Below, piece by piece: positions 17,309 to 25,954 of a stretch of 64,000 nucleotides of DNA. Source of the DNA: Prescottella equi (GTDB lineage Bacteria; Actinomycetota; Actinomycetes; Mycobacteriales; Mycobacteriaceae). The DNA lies in NCBI RefSeq assembly GCF_020171745.1, contig NZ_JAIVAH010000013.1:186001-250000 (forward strand). Reading direction: 5' to 3'. Under the pieces are notes generated by a model. The model worked only from the letters and a program-made list of their open reading frames with translations, ran no database searches and was not told the origin of the DNA. The position numbers were made by a program, and so were the translations under genes. Each line of letters opens with the position of its first letter. Position 1 is the first letter of the stretch.

Positions 17309-18349
17309 ATGATCGTGATGGGGATCGAGAGTTCGTGCGACGAGACCGGCGTCGGCATCGTCCGGTGGCACGGCGACGGTAGCTGCGAACTCCTCGCCGA
17401 CGAGGTGGCGTCGAGCGTCGACCAGCACGCCCGCTACGGCGGTGTGGTGCCGGAGGTGGCGTCGCGCGCGCACCTCGAGGCGATGGTGCCGACGATGAAG
17501 CGTGCCCTCTCGGCTGCGGGAATCGACAAGCCGGACGCGATCTGCGTGACGATCGGCCCCGGCCTGGCCGGCGCGCTGCTGGTCGGTGTGGCCGCGGCCA
17601 AGGCGTACGCGGCGGCGTGGGGTGTGCCGTTCTACGCGATCAACCACCTCGGCGGCCACGTCGCGGTCGACACTATCGAGCACGGGCCGATGCCGCCGTG
17701 CGTCGCGCTGCTGGTTTCGGGCGGGCACACGCATCTGCTGCATGTCGAGGAACTGGGCCGTAAGCCGATCGTGGAACTCGGCACCACGGTCGACGACGCG
17801 GCCGGTGAGGCGTTCGACAAGGTCGCACGTCTGCTCGGCCTCGGCTTCCCGGGCGGGCCCGCGCTCGATCGTCTCGCGCAGCAGGGTGACCGGAACGCGA
17901 TCGTGTTCCCGCGCGGCATGACCGGGTCGCGGGACGCGCGTCACGACTTCTCGTTCTCGGGCCTCAAGACGGCGGTGGCACGGTTCGTCGAGGCGAAGCA
18001 GCGTGCGGGCGAAGAGGTTCCGGTGGCCGACGTCGCCGCGGGCTTCCAGGAGTCGGTCGCGGACGTGTTGACGATGAAGGCCGTGCGCGCCGCGCAGGAC
18101 GTCGGCGTCGACACCCTGGTGCTCGGCGGCGGTGCGACGGCGAACTCGCGGATCCGTTCGCTCGCCGAGGAGCGTTGTGCTGCAGCGGGTCTCACGCTCC
18201 GTGTGCCCCGCCCACGGCTGTGCACCGACAACGGTGTGATGATCGCGGCGCTCGGCGCCCACCTCATCGCGGGCGGCGCGCAGCCGTCGGCGCTCACCTC
18301 GGCGACGAATCCGGGACTTCCGGTGTCGGTGAGCCAGATTCGGGACTGA
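17309..18349 (+). CDS. tsaD: tRNA N6-adenosine threonylcarbamoyltransferase
   Basis: This 346-residue enzyme transfers the threonylcarbamoyl group to A37 of tRNA. It starts [16 protein letters not shown] and contains the metal-binding INHLGGH motif and the nucleotide-binding [12 protein letters not shown] 17309 is preferred because AAGGAG lies 8 bases upstream; an earlier GTG (17300) would overlap rimI. Its last 56 bases overlap the 3' end of the convergent Hsp70-like gene. Confidence 0.95.
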   Translation: MIVMGIESSCDETGVGIVRWHGDGSCELLADEVASSVDQHARYGGVVPEVASRAHLEAMVPTMKRALSAAGIDKPDAICVTIGPGLAGALLVGVAAAKAYAAAWGVPFYAINHLGGHVAVDTIEHGPMPPCVALLVSGGHTHLLHVEELGRKPIVELGTTVDDAAGEAFDKVARLLGLGFPGGPALDRLAQQGDRNAIVFPRGMTGSRDARHDFSFSGLKTAVARFVEAKQRAGEEVPVADVAAGFQESVADVLTMKAVRAAQDVGVDTLVLGGGATANSRIRSLAEERCAAAGLTLRVPRPRLCTDNGVMIAALGAHLIAGGAQPSALTSATNPGLPVSVSQIRD

Positions 18350-19703
18350 TCTCGGGGCCGGCCGCGATCGGTGCCTCAGGCGCCGGTGTCGTGGTCGGAG
18401 GTGTGGTGGTCGGGGGTGTGGCCGTCTCGCTGGACCCCGTAGCGGGCCCCGATTCCGGTGTCTGCTCCGGTGTCTCTGCCGGACCGGACGTCTCCGGCGG
18501 TTCGGGAGTCGGCGGAGTCCCGGTATCCGGCGGTGAGATGCTGGGGATTTCCGGTAGCCACGTGGGCAGTTCGGGCCACTTCGGCGGTATCCACGGCAGA
18601 TCGTCCGGCGGTGTCGTCGTGGTCGTCGTCGGTGGCGGTGTCGTCGTGGTCGGTTCGGCGGACGGTTCCGTGGTCGTGGGAGGCGTCTCGTCGAACGTCG
18701 GGTAGCTCGTGCTCGGTTCCGGCGTGCTGTAGTCGTATGTCGGCAGAGGCGGCTGCGGCACGGGGACGGACGTTGTCGTCGGGTAGGGATCCTTCGTCGG
18801 GAGCCACGTTTCCTGAGGTGCGGGAGGAGGCTCGTAAGGGCTGGTCGTGGGTGTCTCGATCACCTGGCTGCCGGTGGGGGAGTAGTTCTCCTCGCTCTGC
18901 GGCACCATCTCCTTGACGCCGTAGCCGAGCATCAGTCCACCCACCACGACGGCCGCCACGAGTGCGCCGGAGACTCGTCCACCGGATCCGGTGACCAGTG
19001 GAAACTTCTGGCGTTCGGGGGATCCGGCGAGCAGTGCTGCGCCCTTCGCGGTCGCGGCCTCGGGTTCGGTGACCTCGATGGTCGTGGCGTCGAAAGCAGT
19101 CTCGAGGGCGGCAGCGATTCCGGGGATCCGGGCACCGCCGCCGACCAGCACGAGCGCCTCGGGTCGCTGGAGTGCTTGCGTGAAGACCTCCGACACGAAC
19201 TCGGCCACGCGAGCACCGGCATCGCTTCCCGGTTCGTCGGCCGCTGCGTCCGCGCTCACCGCTGCGGTGCGATCACGGAAGAACACGGTGCCGTCGGCCT
19301 GGTCGACGATGGTGACGGTGAGACCCGACGCACCGAGGTCGACGAGGGCGATGATGCCGTACTGCGCGACGAGTCCGGTGCTGCGTAGGTAGGTGAGGGT
19401 GGCGGCAGTCTCGGGGACCAGCCGGATCGCTCGCTTCTGGGACTTCGCCGCGGAACGCACCGCGGCAGCCTGGGATTCGGTGCGGTACGCGACCGCGATG
19501 GCGTCCGGCTCGATGCGGCGATCGGGAACCTGGATGGTCATCAGCCCGATCGCGGACAGTGCCAGATCGCCCGGATCGGTCTGCGTGCCGAGGTCGGCAG
19601 AGATCGTGCGGTATTCGACGTCCTGCACGCCCGTCTCGTCGGAGGAGACGAGTGCGCTGCACACCCCGGCTGCTCCGGTGGAGATACCGAGTGAGTTTCG
19701 CAT
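18294..19703 (-). CDS. Membrane-anchored Hsp70-like ATPase with Pro/Thr-rich tail
   Basis: The 469-residue protein starts with an actin/Hsp70-type ATPase region. Phosphate-1-like LGISTG lies near residue 5, phosphate-2-like [17 protein letters not shown] near 118-134, and adenosine-site-like [13 protein letters not shown] near 184-196. The region is only about 230 residues, shorter than the roughly 380 of DnaK, and no peptide-binding domain follows. A single transmembrane helix (about 246-262) leads to a tail of about 200 Pro/Thr/Ser/Glu-rich residues, probably outside the cell. AGGAGGTGG is a strong ribosome-binding site before the ATG. It overlaps tsaD tail to tail. Its role is unknown; sensing or scaffolding at the cell wall is a guess. 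Confidence 0.75.
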   Translation of the reverse strand: MRNSLGISTGAAGVCSALVSSDETGVQDVEYRTISADLGTQTDPGDLALSAIGLMTIQVPDRRIEPDAIAVAYRTESQAAAVRSAAKSQKRAIRLVPETAATLTYLRSTGLVAQYGIIALVDLGASGLTVTIVDQADGTVFFRDRTAAVSADAAADEPGSDAGARVAEFVSEVFTQALQRPEALVLVGGGARIPGIAAALETAFDATTIEVTEPEAATAKGAALLAGSPERQKFPLVTGSGGRVSGALVAAVVVGGLMLGYGVKEMVPQSEENYSPTGSQVIETPTTSPYEPPPAPQETWLPTKDPYPTTTSVPVPQPPLPTYDYSTPEPSTSYPTFDETPPTTTEPSAEPTTTTPPPTTTTTTPPDDLPWIPPKWPELPTWLPEIPSISPPDTGTPPTPEPPETSGPAETPEQTPESGPATGSSETATPPTTTPPTTTPAPEAPIAAGPEISPESGSPTPEVPDSSPR

Positions 19704-19731
19704 TGTCCACCTCCTGCTTTCGGTGTTCGAG

Positions 19732-19756
19732 TTCGCTCGTGTCACTTCGCTCGTGT
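19732..19756. repeat. Two 11-bp direct repeats upstream of the Hsp70-like gene
   Basis: TTCGCTCGTGT occurs at 19732-19742 and again at 19746-19756, a 14-base period. The pair lies 29 bases upstream of the Hsp70-like start in the 246-base divergent gap to the channel gene. It could be a regulator site or a leader structure. Confidence 0.5.
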
Positions 19757-19949
19757 TCCGAGCTGCCCGGGTCGGAAACTGAGATAATTCCTTGCCGACC
19801 ACAGGCGTCGTTATCCGAACGTTACCCAATGTCGGGTGACGGCGCTCGGCGGGTGTGCGTCGGTGCAGGTCGGCCCGGACATTCGCGGGGCGACGGACCG
19901 CCGTCGGTCCGTCAGTGAGCGCCGCGAGCGACTTCGGAAGCGAGGATTC

Positions 19950-20531
19950 ATGTCCGACGCGATCCACTTGGCAAGCCTCGGCCGCCACGACCGGCGCCGG
20001 ATGCTGCGAAAGGCGTTGCTACGGTCGGCCAGCACTGTCGTGATTCTGCTGATCGCCTACTTCGCGCTGCCGATGGATCGTCTGCCGGACGCGGGTGCCG
20101 TCGTGGTGCTGGTCGGTGGCGTACTGGTCGTCGTCGGGTTGTGTGCCTGGCAGGTCCGGCAGATCGTTCACTCGCCGACGCCGGCGGTGCGGGCGGCGGA
20201 GGCCCTGGCGGTGACTCTGCCCGTGTACCTGTTGGGGTCGGCGACGACGACTTTCCTTCTGTCACAGATGGATCCGGGGTCGTTCAACGAGACCCTGACG
20301 CGGATCGACGCGCTCTACTTCACCCTCACGGTGTTCGCGACAGTCGGGTTCGGGGACATCGCCGCCGTGACCCAACCGGCCCGCGCCGTCGTGACGGTGA
20401 TGATCGTCGGAAACCTGGTGATGCTCGCGGTCGGCGTCAAACTGCTGACCCAGGCCGTCAAGTGGGGCCGGGCGCTCCAGGACACGCAGGAGGCCGGTGG
20501 GGAGCAGGGCTCCCCACCGGCCTCCCGGTGA
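19950..20531 (+). CDS. Small voltage-gated-type potassium channel
   Basis: The 193-residue membrane protein has hydrophobic segments at about 28-42, 48-66, 84-105 and 143-165. A pore loop carries the selectivity-filter motif TVGFGD (131-136), so it is a K+ channel subunit, expected to form tetramers. No cytoplasmic RCK domain or clear voltage-sensor arginine array is present. ATG 19950 was chosen over upstream codons because it follows a purine-rich GAAGCGAGG stretch. A 17-bp hairpin is built into its last codons. Confidence 0.8.
   Translation: MSDAIHLASLGRHDRRRMLRKALLRSASTVVILLIAYFALPMDRLPDAGAVVVLVGGVLVVVGLCAWQVRQIVHSPTPAVRAAEALAVTLPVYLLGSATTTFLLSQMDPGSFNETLTRIDALYFTLTVFATVGFGDIAAVTQPARAVVTVMIVGNLVMLAVGVKLLTQAVKWGRALQDTQEAGGEQGSPPASR
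20489..20525. terminator. Terminator hairpin inside the channel gene's 3' end
   Basis: Positions 20489-20505 and 20509-20525 form a perfect 17-bp repeat around a 3-base loop. It lies wholly within the last codons of the K+ channel gene and just beyond the stop of the convergent phosphoesterase gene, so it can serve both directions. Confidence 0.75.
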
Positions 20532-20546
20532 CAGTTTTCCCGGCGT

Positions 20547-22301
20547 CTACGCGCGCATCGTCGCGAGGACCAGCTCGACGTTGTGGTCCGGCGAGCCGCC
20601 CAGGAGCTTCGGGTCCGCGTGGATGTCGTTGAACGAGAACTCCCGGTACATCGAGGCCAGGCCCGCGGGGGAGAAGTCGTCGTAGCTGACCTGGTAGGGG
20701 CTGTCCGCCTCGATCAGCGTCGTCAGCAACGAGACGGTGCCGTCGTTGTTGTCGACGACCTCGATGATCCGGCCCTGCTGCGGGAAATCGATGTGCGAGG
20801 CGGTGTTGATCTCCCAGAAGCCCTGCTCGGGCGTCTGGCCGACCTGCGGCGTGATCCGGTTCTCGTGGGTGTGTCCGTTGACCCAGGCGAGGACGTTCGG
20901 GAAGCGGTGCAGCAGATCCACCAGCTGCGCGCCCTTGATGCGCGGCTCGAGAGGGCGCTCGGGATCGGGCAGCGTGTTCGCCATCGTCGTGCTGGTGTGG
21001 TGGCTGAACAGCACGAAGTACGTGTCGGTGCGGCTCTGCGTGACGAGCGCACCGTTGGTGTCGTAGTACTTGCTGCTGCCGGCGAGCAGGGTCTGCTCGA
21101 TCCACCGGAACTGCGCTTCGCCGAGCGAACCGTCGACGAAGCCGGCGCGGTTGGTCGAGTCCATGCTGATGCCGATGACGCCCGGTGAGATCTCGAACGT
21201 GTAGTAGCCGATACCGGTTTCGTCGGCGTCGGGCGCGAAGCCGTGGCCGACCGGGCCGGGACCGGTGTTGGCGGGATCGAGGTGGGCGGCGATGAACTCG
21301 CGCGGCGTGAACGGGTGCCGGCGGGCGTCGGGCGTGACCGTCCGCGGCGGGGTGGTGATCGCCGAGAGCAGGTTCAGCACTGCCGTCGGGTCAGAGCTCA
21401 GGGCGCTCGAGATGCGGGCCGCCTGGTCGGAGGAGTCGGGCACCTCGAACTTCTTGTTGCCCGTGTACATCTGCTCGAGGAACGGGATGCCGCTCGGCAG
21501 GGTGCCCTCGACGGAATCGTCGTGGTTGCCGAACACGCAGTACCACTTGGTGCTCAGGCCCGGGCTGGTGACGGGCTGCAGCGCCGCGTGCAGCAGGCCG
21601 GGCACCTCCGGGAAGCCGGTCTTCTTGTAGATGTCCTGGATCGACGACTCGGGGTTCCAGTACAGGTCGGCACCCGAATTCTGCACGCCCTCGTACCGGG
21701 TCGGGTCACCGGTGTTGGGAGTGATGACGCCACCGTTGAGGGCCGTGAGGAACCAGCCCAGTTCGACGAACTCCTTGTTGTCGGTGTTGTCGCCCGTGGT
21801 GACGACGGCGTCGAAGTCGCGCAGCGTGTGCGGCCCCTTGCGGAGCGAGTTGACGCGATCGATCAGCGAGACCAGACCCTGGGCGGTCATGGTCTCCTGC
21901 GGGCGGAACGCCGCGCCCTGGAAGGGGTGGACGTATTCGAACCGCACGGGCGACTGGGCGTCGAGCACGTGGACGTCGGTGAGCTGGACGATCGATGCCA
22001 GGTCGGTGCGACGGTCCTCGCGCCCGGACTTGGCCTCCGCGAGGTCGCTCCGGACGACCAGCGGCCAACCCGGACCTGCGGTGAGGCGGCGGTATCCGCT
22101 GGAGCCCAGCGGAACCGCGACGGATTCGAGGGTCGTGCCCGCGATCGACGCCGGCAGCGGTGCGGCCGCATAGGCCTGCGCTGCGAGCGGATTCCACGAT
22201 CGGTTGCCGACCAGCGGCAGTGCCGAGATCCCGAGTGCGCCGACACCGGCAGCTCCCAGGAAGGTGCGCCGATTCATACCGTTCATCTGCTGTTCACCCA
22301 C
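20547..22301 (-). CDS. Tat-exported metallophosphoesterase (TIGR03767-like)
   Basis: The 584-residue protein begins with a twin-arginine signal (NRRTFLGAAGVG), so it should be exported folded. Calcineurin-type metal motifs appear in order: QLTDVHV, TTGDNTDN, FGNHDD, FSHHTS and NGHTHEN. This marks a binuclear metallophosphoesterase of the long secreted actinobacterial type. The substrate is unknown, with phosphodiesters or phosphate monoesters possible. The start could be GTG 22301 or the ATG codons at 22286 or 22277, none with a good ribosome-binding site. It follows the XRE-cupin gene by 67 bases on the same strand. Confidence 0.8.
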   Translation of the reverse strand: MGEQQMNGMNRRTFLGAAGVGALGISALPLVGNRSWNPLAAQAYAAAPLPASIAGTTLESVAVPLGSSGYRRLTAGPGWPLVVRSDLAEAKSGREDRRTDLASIVQLTDVHVLDAQSPVRFEYVHPFQGAAFRPQETMTAQGLVSLIDRVNSLRKGPHTLRDFDAVVTTGDNTDNKEFVELGWFLTALNGGVITPNTGDPTRYEGVQNSGADLYWNPESSIQDIYKKTGFPEVPGLLHAALQPVTSPGLSTKWYCVFGNHDDSVEGTLPSGIPFLEQMYTGNKKFEVPDSSDQAARISSALSSDPTAVLNLLSAITTPPRTVTPDARRHPFTPREFIAAHLDPANTGPGPVGHGFAPDADETGIGYYTFEISPGVIGISMDSTNRAGFVDGSLGEAQFRWIEQTLLAGSSKYYDTNGALVTQSRTDTYFVLFSHHTSTTMANTLPDPERPLEPRIKGAQLVDLLHRFPNVLAWVNGHTHENRITPQVGQTPEQGFWEINTASHIDFPQQGRIIEVVDNNDGTVSLLTTLIEADSPYQVSYDDFSPAGLASMYREFSFNDIHADPKLLGGSPDHNVELVLATMRA

Positions 22302-22368
22302 GCGGACACTGTAGGTGACAAACCTGCCCAGAGTGTAACGTTCGGCGTGATCTTGCAGGTTGTGTCGC

Positions 22369-22965
22369 TCAGGCGTTCTCGTCGCTCAGCGGGCCGAACT
22401 GCGGCACCTGCGGCATCGTCGTCACGACGTGCACGGTGGCCTCGGCGGAAGATGCGGCCAGCACCCACGGGATGTCGCTCGGGAACTGCACGAAGTCGCC
22501 GGGGCCCAGGTCGGCCAGTTCGTTGGCGGGACCGACGCGAACCTTGCCGCTGATGACGTAGGCGTGGATGAGGGTTCCGGCGGAATCCGCGGGTCGAACG
22601 AGGTCGTCGGGGGTCTGGGTCGCCGACGCCTTCAGTCGCATGATGCTCGTACGGACGTAGCCGGAGCCGTAGATCTGGTCGAGGACCTTGGTCGTCCCCG
22701 TCCCGGTCTTGTCGTTCCAGACGCCCTCGCCGGCGCGCACCACGAACACGCGCGTGCCCCACTCGGTGACGAGGCGTCGCAGGGGCACGTCGAGTGCGGC
22801 CGCGATCGCATCGATGGTCTCGACTGTGGGATTGCCTACACCCTGCTCGATCTTCGAGAGGGTCTGCTTCGACAGGTCCGCCCGCTTGGCGAGGTCGCCC
22901 ATGCTCATCTGCCGTTCGTTGCGGAACCGCTGAACATTGCGTGCGATCAGCGCATTGCTGTCCAC
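22369..22965 (-). CDS. XRE-family regulator with C-terminal cupin domain
   Basis: This 198-residue protein has an N-terminal helix-turn-helix (ERQMSMGDLAKRADLSKQTLSKIEQG) and a C-terminal cupin-type beta-barrel from about residue 110. Such regulators usually sense a small molecule through the cupin and repress metabolic genes. A GGAGGG ribosome-binding site precedes the GTG start. It diverges from the IclR gene across an AT-rich gap and may control itself, the phosphoesterase downstream, or the IclR/extradiol genes. Confidence 0.85.
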   Translation of the reverse strand: MDSNALIARNVQRFRNERQMSMGDLAKRADLSKQTLSKIEQGVGNPTVETIDAIAAALDVPLRRLVTEWGTRVFVVRAGEGVWNDKTGTGTTKVLDQIYGSGYVRTSIMRLKASATQTPDDLVRPADSAGTLIHAYVISGKVRVGPANELADLGPGDFVQFPSDIPWVLAASSAEATVHVVTTMPQVPQFGPLSDENA

Positions 22966-23084
22966 GGACCCTCCTCTCGGTCGAAGTGCTCGCCTCGGTC
23001 CGGTGCTGTCGAATGAGCTGAATGCTCCAGACGATTAAAGCCGAGCCGGGCGGGGTGTCACTTTTAATATCACTATCGTCAATC

Positions 23085-23113
23085 TTGACATGCAAACGCC
23101 AGGTGGGCACACT
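23085..23113 (+). promoter_or_regulatory. Possible IclR-gene promoter
   Basis: A perfect TTGACA (23085-23090) is followed after 17 bases by CACACT (23108-23113), a weak -10. The surrounding 23050-23095 is unusually AT-rich for the window. If correct, the ATG at 23090 cannot be the start of the IclR gene. Confidence 0.3.
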
Positions 23114-23173
23114 CGGTCGAGGCGCCTGGTCGCGCCGGAGATGTCCGATTCGCAGAGTGAAGTGGTGGGATCG

Positions 23174-23980
23174 ATGGGCGTGCAGGAACTAACCGATCTG
23201 TCTCGTTCGGGTTCGAGCCGGGACGGCCGTGCGGCCGTCGACAAGGCGATGAGCCTGCTCACCAGTTTCGGCCAGGAGGCGTACACGGGCGTCGGCGTGA
23301 GCGAACTCGCGCGCCGCTCCGGGCTGAGCAAGTCGACGGCCTTCCGCATCCTCGGCATGCTCGAACGGAACCATGCCGTCGAGCGGGTCGGCAGTGACTA
23401 CCGGCTCGGTTCCGAGCTGCACAACCTCGGTGGCCGCGTGTACGCGCCGCAGCACTCGACGGTCCGCGACGTCCTCACCCCGTTCCTGGCCGACCTCTAC
23501 GAGGCCACCCGGCAGACGGTGCACCTCGCGGTGTTGCACGGCCCCGACGTCCTCTACATCAACAAGCTGTACGGCCACCGAACCGTCGCATCGCCCTCCC
23601 GGGTCGGCGGGCGCGTGCCCGCGCACTGCACCGCGGTCGGCAAGGCGTTGCTCGCGTACTCCGGTCAGGACTCCGAGGAACTGATCGGCTCGAATCTGTC
23701 GGCGCGGACTGCGAAGAGCATCACCGACATCGGCCGGTTGCGCGGCGAGCTGTCGCAGATCCGCCGCACCGGAGTGGCCTTCGATCACGAGGAGAGCCGT
23801 GACGGCCTCGTGTGCGTCGGCGGCGTCGTCACGGGAGCCGGAGCGAGGCCGGTCGCGGCGTTCTCGGTGTCGGGTCAGGTTTCTCGCTACTCGCCCGCGA
23901 CTGCGGAGCCGGCGCTGCGACGGGTCTGCATGGCGGCGTCGCGCGCGTTGAGCGCGTCGCAGGTCGCGCTCGCGTCGTAG
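23174..23980 (+). CDS. IclR-family transcriptional regulator
   Basis: The protein (about 268 residues) has an N-terminal winged helix (VGVSELARRSGLSKSTAFRIL) and a C-terminal IclR effector domain with the conserved PAHCTAVGKALLAY segment. IclR proteins often control aromatic-acid genes. It lies 65 bases upstream of the extradiol dioxygenase gene in the same direction, so it may regulate that gene. Starts at 23090, 23144 and 23174 are all open; I chose 23174 from the predicted promoter position and usual N-terminal length, with modest certainty. A 7-bp hairpin (23997-24003 with 24011-24017) follows the stop. Confidence 0.8.
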   Translation: MGVQELTDLSRSGSSRDGRAAVDKAMSLLTSFGQEAYTGVGVSELARRSGLSKSTAFRILGMLERNHAVERVGSDYRLGSELHNLGGRVYAPQHSTVRDVLTPFLADLYEATRQTVHLAVLHGPDVLYINKLYGHRTVASPSRVGGRVPAHCTAVGKALLAYSGQDSEELIGSNLSARTAKSITDIGRLRGELSQIRRTGVAFDHEESRDGLVCVGGVVTGAGARPVAAFSVSGQVSRYSPATAEPALRRVCMAASRALSASQVALAS

Positions 23981-24045
23981 CGGCCCACCACGACTCCCGG
24001 GAGCGAACTTCTCCCGGACATTGATTCAGGCCGAAGGAGCCGTTC

Positions 24046-24978
24046 ATGTCAGTTGCGCTGGTTGCGCTGTCCCACTCCCCGCTGATCGGGCTCAACGATC
24101 CGGCGCAGGAGGTGCTCGACGAGGTCGATCACGCCATCGCCGGGGCGCGCGCGTTCATCCAGGAGTACGACCCCGAACTCGTCGTGCTGTTCGCGCCCGA
24201 CCACTACAACGGCTTCTTCTACGGCAAGATGCCCCCGTTCGCGGTCGCCACGGGTGCGCTTGCGGTGGGCGACTTCGGTTCCGCCGAGGGCGAGATCCTG
24301 GTCGACAACGAGGCGGCCGACACGATCGCCAAGGGCGTCCTCGAGCGTGACATCGACCTGACGATCTCGGCGCGCATGGTCGTCGACCACGGTTTCGTGC
24401 AGCCGTTGGAGATGCTGTTCGGCGGCATCCAGTCGGTGCCCACCGTGCCGGTCTTCATCAACGGTGTGGCCGCGCCGCTCGGCCCCGTACGTCGCATCCG
24501 GCAGTTCGGCAAGGCGCTCGGCGAAGCCGCGGCGCGGCTCGACAAGCGCGTGCTGTTCCTCGCGTCGGGTGGTCTGTCGCACGATCCGCCGGTGCCGATC
24601 CTCGAGGGTGCGCCGCCGCGCGTCGCCGAGGCGCTGATCCTGGGCAACCCGCCCACCCCGGAGCAGCGGGCCCGCGGTGAGCAGCGCGTCGTGCAGTCCG
24701 GCATCGACCTGGCTGCTGGCACGTCGACCCGCAAGCCGCTCAACCCCGAGTGGGACAACGAGGTTCTCGACATCGTCGCGTCCGGCGACATCGAGCAGTT
24801 CGACGGCTGGACCAACGAGTTCTTCGAGGCGCAGGGCGGCGGCTCGTCGCACGAGGTCCGCACGTGGATCGCGGCGTACGCGGCGCTCGCGGCCTCCGGT
24901 TCGTACGAACTGCAGTCGCGCTACTACCGCGCCATCCCCGAGTGGGTGGCCGGCTTCGCGGTGACGACCGCGAAGTAG
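24046..24978 (+). CDS. mhpB: 3-carboxyethylcatechol 2,3-dioxygenase (LigB-type extradiol)
   Basis: The 310-residue protein matches the MhpB/HppB family, Fe(II) enzymes that open the ring of 2,3-dihydroxyphenylpropionate or 2,3-dihydroxycinnamate next to the hydroxyls. The type II (LigB) features are the HSPL motif at residues 10-13, APDHYNGFF, and the histidine in MVVDHGFVQPLEML. GAAGGA precedes the ATG. No MhpA-type hydroxylase lies beside it. The ring-hydroxylating and hydrolase genes 9-14 kb downstream could supply the other steps, which is an inference. Confidence 0.88.
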   Translation: MSVALVALSHSPLIGLNDPAQEVLDEVDHAIAGARAFIQEYDPELVVLFAPDHYNGFFYGKMPPFAVATGALAVGDFGSAEGEILVDNEAADTIAKGVLERDIDLTISARMVVDHGFVQPLEMLFGGIQSVPTVPVFINGVAAPLGPVRRIRQFGKALGEAAARLDKRVLFLASGGLSHDPPVPILEGAPPRVAEALILGNPPTPEQRARGEQRVVQSGIDLAAGTSTRKPLNPEWDNEVLDIVASGDIEQFDGWTNEFFEAQGGGSSHEVRTWIAAYAALAASGSYELQSRYYRAIPEWVAGFAVTTAK

Positions 24979-24997
24979 TTTCTCTCTCTTCGGCATC

Positions 24998-25028
24998 GGG
25001 CCGGGCGTCTGTCGGGGACGCCCGGCCC
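24998..25028 (+). terminator. Terminator after the extradiol dioxygenase gene
   Basis: A perfect 12-bp stem (24998-25009 with 25017-25028) with a 7-base loop is followed by TTGTCGTTC, a standard intrinsic terminator. Confidence 0.8.
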
Positions 25029-25086
25029 TTGTCGTTCCCGGACCCGGGTGCTACCCATGAAGGGACGCCTCGGGGGAGGAGACGAC

Positions 25087-25905
25087 ATGGTGACGTCGGC
25101 GTATCGCAGGGGATCCGGTGAGCCGGTGCTGTTGCTGCACGGCTTCACGCTGTCGCATCACGTGTGGCATCGCGTGGCCGACGATCTGGCATCCGACTAC
25201 GACGTTCTCGCGCTCACGATGCCCGGGCACTGGGGCGGGCGGCGGTTGCGGTGGCGCGACCTGGGTATCGCCGGGATCGCCGACGGCATCGAAAGGGAAC
25301 TCGACGCAATCGGCTGGGACACCTGCCATGTCGCCGGCAACTCGCTGGGCGGTCAGGTTGCGTTCGAGCTGGCGCGCCGCGGCCGGGCCCGTTCGATCGC
25401 GGGGGTCAATCCGGGAGGCGGGTGGAAGCGTTTCTCCCGCCACGAGTTCCGAGTCGGTTCCGGGTTCGTGGCGCAGTATCCGCTGATGGCGCTCGCGCGG
25501 CTGCTCGGTGACCGTGCCGCCGCGAGTCGGTTCTTCCAACGGCCGGTCATCGCGAACTGCAGCCACGACGTCAGCCGGGTGGATCCGGACGACGCCACGA
25601 ATGTCATTCGGGCGGTGTCGCATTGCTCGGTCTACCTGCCGATCCTGCTCGCCTTTCTACGCGACGGCCCGCTCACCGGACTCGACCGGGTCACCGCACC
25701 GACGTCGCTGATCCTGGGGGAGTACGACACCTTCCTCCCGCGGGACACCTGCATACAGCGCTTCCTCGACGAACTGCCCGGCGATGTCGAGGAGATCGTG
25801 CTGCCGGGTGTCGGGCACATCCCGATGCTCGAGGATCCGGGCGTCGTGGCGGGGGCGTTGCGCGCGCATCTGGCGAGGGTTGTGGGGCGTGACGATGTCG
25901 CGTGA
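25087..25905 (+). CDS. Alpha/beta hydrolase
   Basis: The 272-residue protein has a complete alpha/beta hydrolase set: oxyanion-side LLLHGF, nucleophile serine in AGNSLGGQ, acid in GEYDTFLP and histidine in [17 protein letters not shown] lies 5 bases before ATG 25087. It follows a terminator, so it is probably transcribed separately from the dioxygenase gene. Placement beside mhpB suggests a hydrolase for ring-cleavage products, but the sequence alone does not show this, and a closer candidate is in the 34 kb operon. Confidence 0.78.
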   Translation: MVTSAYRRGSGEPVLLLHGFTLSHHVWHRVADDLASDYDVLALTMPGHWGGRRLRWRDLGIAGIADGIERELDAIGWDTCHVAGNSLGGQVAFELARRGRARSIAGVNPGGGWKRFSRHEFRVGSGFVAQYPLMALARLLGDRAAASRFFQRPVIANCSHDVSRVDPDDATNVIRAVSHCSVYLPILLAFLRDGPLTGLDRVTAPTSLILGEYDTFLPRDTCIQRFLDELPGDVEEIVLPGVGHIPMLEDPGVVAGALRAHLARVVGRDDVA

Positions 25906-25954
25906 GTGCGGCGAACGGCGGGGGGACGCGACGCGACGTGGCTATCTTGGTCCG

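Noticed and set aside
23090..23173. Longer N-terminus of the IclR regulator
   Set aside because: Its first ATG overlaps a perfect TTGACA element, and the extra residues do not look like IclR sequence; still possible for ATG 23144.
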